A stretch of 64,000 nt of DNA from Bacteroidia bacterium (GTDB taxonomy: Bacteria; Bacteroidota; Bacteroidia; Cytophagales; Cyclobacteriaceae). The translations under genes and the position numbers were made by a program. A model generated the notes under the pieces. The model was not told where the DNA came from, did not search any database, and was given only the letters and a program-made list of their open reading frames with translations. The DNA lies in NCBI GenBank assembly GCA_030425425.1, contig JAUIAO010000005.1, positions 1 to 64,000 of the forward strand, read 5' to 3'. This document shows, in pieces, positions 61,422-64,000 of this stretch; positions within the stretch are counted from its first letter, which is position 1; the number at the start of each line of letters is the position of its first letter.

Positions 61422-62875
61422 TGAAGTTGCTGAAAGACATATTGTTTGGCGTTTCACTGGTTGAGATCCACGGAGATCGTGACCGGAAGGTGACTTCTAT
61501 GGCATTTGATTCCAGAAAAGTAGACGATGGCTGTTTGTTCATTGCAATGGGTGGGTTGAATGTGGATGGACATGACTATATCGATGCAGCTATTGAAAAA
61601 GGTGCGGTAGCAATCATTTGCGAAACAGTGCCGACCAATATGGCTGCTGAAACGACTTATATACAGGTGAATAATAGTGCTGCCGCCATGGGAATAGTGG
61701 CGGCAAACTTCTATGATCACCCATCGAAAAAACTGAAGTTGGTTGGGATTACTGGTACCAATGGAAAAACTACTACAGCTACGTTGTTATTCCAGTTGTT
61801 TAGACAACTCGGCTACAAAGTAGGCTTACTATCTACTGTGGAGAATAAAATCCAGGATAAAGTCCTACCAACCAAATTCACAACTCCAGATGCCTTGCAG
61901 CTGAATGAGCTGATGTCGCAAATGGTGGCTGAAGGTTGTACTCATTGTTTCATGGAGGTGAGCTCACATGCTCTGGTTCAAAACCGAACTTCAGGGATTC
62001 AATTTGCTGGTGGAGTATTTACCAATATTTCTCATGACCACCTGGATTATCACAAAACCTTCGATGAGTATATCAGAGCTAAAAAACTATTGTTTGATGG
62101 CTTACCAAAAGAAGCATTTGCCTTGGTAAATGTAGATGATCGTCGTGGAATGATCATGTTGCAGAATACCAAAGGAGATAAGAATACTTATGGTCTAAAG
62201 TCTATGGCAGATTTCAAAGCTAAGGTGCTGCACAATACACTTCAGGGCTTGGAATTGGACATTGATGGAATCAATGCATGGTTTCGTTTGATTGGAGATT
62301 TTAATGCTTACAACTTGCTGGCGGTTTATGCAACAGCTGTTTTGCTAGAGGAGGAAAAGGAAGATGTCTTGACTACACTTTCTCAAATGGATGGGGCGCG
62401 TGGACGGTTCGAGCAGGTAATGAATACTCAGGACGTGCTAGCCATTGTGGATTACGCACATACACCTGATGCATTGGAAAATGTATTGAAGACGATTGAC
62501 AGTCTCAGAACGCGACAGGAGAAAGTAATTACCGTAGTGGGTGCAGGTGGTAACAGGGATAAAACCAAGCGACCTGAGATGGCGCGAATCGCTGCAGATT
62601 ATAGTGATAAGGTGATTTTGACATCTGATAATCCAAGAAATGAAGAACCTCAGGATATTCTCAATGATATGATGGTGGGAATTCCGAAGGTGGCGCAGAG
62701 ACATACTATGATGATATCAGACAGGAGAGAGGCAATCAGAACGGCATGTAATCTGGCGGAAGCCGGTGATATCATATTGGTGGCTGGGAAAGGTCATGAA
62801 ACATATCAGGAGGTAAATGGAGTGAGAAATCACTTTGATGATAAAGAAGTACTCAACGAAATGCTAAATAACTAA
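61421..62875 (+). CDS. murE: UDP-MurNAc-tripeptide ligase MurE (meso-diaminopimelate adding)
   Basis: This 484-residue Mur ligase has the ATP loop [28 protein letters not shown], and EVSSHAL for substrate binding. The DNPRNEEP motif late in the protein is the form associated with meso-diaminopimelate as the added amino acid. It works in the cytoplasm after MurD. The start ATG shares its A with the ftsI stop (TGATG). Confidence 0.96.
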   Translation: MKLLKDILFGVSLVEIHGDRDRKVTSMAFDSRKVDDGCLFIAMGGLNVDGHDYIDAAIEKGAVAIICETVPTNMAAETTYIQVNNSAAAMGIVAANFYDHPSKKLKLVGITGTNGKTTTATLLFQLFRQLGYKVGLLSTVENKIQDKVLPTKFTTPDALQLNELMSQMVAEGCTHCFMEVSSHALVQNRTSGIQFAGGVFTNISHDHLDYHKTFDEYIRAKKLLFDGLPKEAFALVNVDDRRGMIMLQNTKGDKNTYGLKSMADFKAKVLHNTLQGLELDIDGINAWFRLIGDFNAYNLLAVYATAVLLEEEKEDVLTTLSQMDGARGRFEQVMNTQDVLAIVDYAHTPDALENVLKTIDSLRTRQEKVITVVGAGGNRDKTKRPEMARIAADYSDKVILTSDNPRNEEPQDILNDMMVGIPKVAQRHTMMISDRREAIRTACNLAEAGDIILVAGKGHETYQEVNGVRNHFDDKEVLNEMLNN

Positions 62876-62879
62876 GAGC

Positions 62880-64000
62880 ATGCTATACTATTTGTTTGAC
62901 TTTTTGGATAAACAATTTGACCTGATGGGAGCGGGAGTATTTCGATTTATCTCCTTCAGAGCTGGTATGGCTGCAGCAGTATCTCTTTTGATCACTATTG
63001 TATTTGGTAAGCGTCTGATCAATGCACTTAGGCGATATCAATTAGGTGAAACCGTACGAGATCTTGGGCTTGATGGTCAGAAGGAAAAAGAAGGAACTCC
63101 GACTATGGGAGGGATTATCATCATTGCTGCTATTATCATCCCAACGTTGCTTTTCGCAGAGCTGGGAAATGTATATGTTCAGTTGTTGCTGATTACAGCT
63201 CTCTGGATGGGATTGGTTGGTTTTTCTGATGATTATTTGAAAATCAAGAAACAAAGTAAAGAAGGACTAAAAGGAAATTTCAAAGTAATTGGTCAGGTAG
63301 GTGTGGGCTTGCTAGTTGGTTTAGTGATGGTCATGCATCCTGATGTCGCGATTCCCGAATTGGGGGGTATTGGGATGTCGGATAGTGGTTCCATTGTGAC
63401 CACACTTCCATTCATTAAGAACAATGAGTTTCAGTATGATTGGCTTTTGCCGATGTTTCTGGAGGACTATACCTGGTTGATTTATGTATTGATTGTCATA
63501 TTTATCATTACTGCTGTATCTAATGGAGCGAATATCACGGATGGGTTGGACGGATTGGCCGCAGGTACTTCTGCTATCATCGGTTTGACTTTGGCAATAC
63601 TTGCATACCTGTCTGGAAACGCGATTTTTGCAGATTATTTGAACATCGCATTCATACCCAATTCAGGTGAACTGGTCATTTTCGGGGCAGCTTTCGTAGG
63701 AGCATGCATCGGTTTTCTCTGGTACAACAGCTATCCGGCTCAAGTCTTTATGGGCGATACGGGCAGCCTGAGCATCGGAGCAGTAATTGCAGTTTTTGCA
63801 TTAGTTATCAGAAAAGAATTATTGATCCCTGTGCTTTGTGGAATCTTCTTGATCGAGAATGTTTCCGTCATTCTGCAAGTCTCTTATTTCAAATACACAC
63901 GAAAAAAATTCGGTGAAGGCAAGCGAATATTTCTCATGTCTCCGCTACACCACCATTATCAGAAAAAAGGTTGGCATGAAGCCAAGATCGTTACCCGATT
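62880..64000 (+). CDS. mraY: Phospho-MurNAc-pentapeptide translocase MraY (partial)
   Basis: Starting at ATG 62880, four bases after murE, my translation gives [28 protein letters not shown], the GTPTMGG motif, [32 protein letters not shown] and [11 protein letters not shown], all MraY hallmarks. The frame is open to the window end, so about 373 residues are present and the last part is cut. MraY makes lipid I in the inner membrane. Multiple hydrophobic segments are evident. Confidence 0.95.
   Translation, partial: MLYYLFDFLDKQFDLMGAGVFRFISFRAGMAAAVSLLITIVFGKRLINALRRYQLGETVRDLGLDGQKEKEGTPTMGGIIIIAAIIIPTLLFAELGNVYVQLLLITALWMGLVGFSDDYLKIKKQSKEGLKGNFKVIGQVGVGLLVGLVMVMHPDVAIPELGGIGMSDSGSIVTTLPFIKNNEFQYDWLLPMFLEDYTWLIYVLIVIFIITAVSNGANITDGLDGLAAGTSAIIGLTLAILAYLSGNAIFADYLNIAFIPNSGELVIFGAAFVGACIGFLWYNSYPAQVFMGDTGSLSIGAVIAVFALVIRKELLIPVLCGIFLIENVSVILQVSYFKYTRKKFGEGKRIFLMSPLHHHYQKKGWHEAKIVTR

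Overview
The window looks like chromosomal DNA of a Bacteroidota bacterium, most likely a marine or free-living Cytophagales-type gliding relative. The grounds are a SusC/SusD polysaccharide utilisation locus, a hybrid two-component regulator, type IX secretion tails on secreted glycosidases, Bacteroidota-only families (DUF6090, DUF5777, an RteC-like protein) and a mraZ-rsmH-ftsL-ftsI-murE-mraY division cluster. The assignment below phylum is inference.

Region 1 (1-17.4 kb, all minus strand) is accessory DNA. At its upstream end is a mobile-element-like module (HTH_17/excisionase-like protein, replication-initiator-like protein, DnaC/IstB-type ATPase), then a DUF3024 gene and a tight defence array. 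In transcription order the array holds an unassigned 532-aa protein overlapping a two-HKD PLD-family protein; a single-TRD HsdS; HsdM; full HsdS; a one-HKD PLD protein; a patatin-type CapV phospholipase; a CD-NTase ending in Gly-Gly; an E2-like protein; a second CD-NTase with an N-terminal membrane segment; a DUF3800 protein; an AlbA_2-type remnant; and hsdR (cut by the window edge). A short type II CBASS thus sits inside a type I restriction-modification operon, with 4-bp ATGA overlaps at several junctions.

Region 2 (17.4-19.6 kb) has a 16-bp palindrome, nested inverted repeats, a small RNA-polymerase alpha-CTD-like protein and a convergent RteC-like protein.

Region 3 (19.6-38.4 kb, plus strand) is a fructan utilisation locus: sensor/regulator with a periplasmic sugar-binding domain, MFS sugar porter, SusC, SusD, two tandem DUF4960-like lipoproteins, three GH32 enzymes (two with an inserted beta-sandwich and a T9SS tail) and a PfkB-family fructokinase. 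The logic resembles the Bacteroides thetaiotaomicron fructan locus: outer-membrane capture, GH32 cleavage, periplasmic fructose sensing, import and phosphorylation.

Region 4 (38.4-40.1 kb) has two tRNA-3'-end-like sequences, a tyrosine integrase and hairpins. It adjoins a GH30 gene missing its 5' half, so it is a recombination boundary.

Region 5 (40.1-50.1 kb, plus strand) is a second, SusC/D-less glycan cluster: broken GH30, intact GH30, MFS porter, DUF5107-TPR protein and a GH2 lipoprotein.

Region 6 (50.1-56.7 kb) mixes unassigned genes, a GIY-YIG nuclease between repeat clusters, a SIR2-like gene broken by an in-frame stop, and a DUF6090/YceI/DUF5777 set. Region 7 (56.7-64 kb) is the division/peptidoglycan cluster with two groups of MraZ-box-like repeats upstream of mraZ; it is cut inside mraY.
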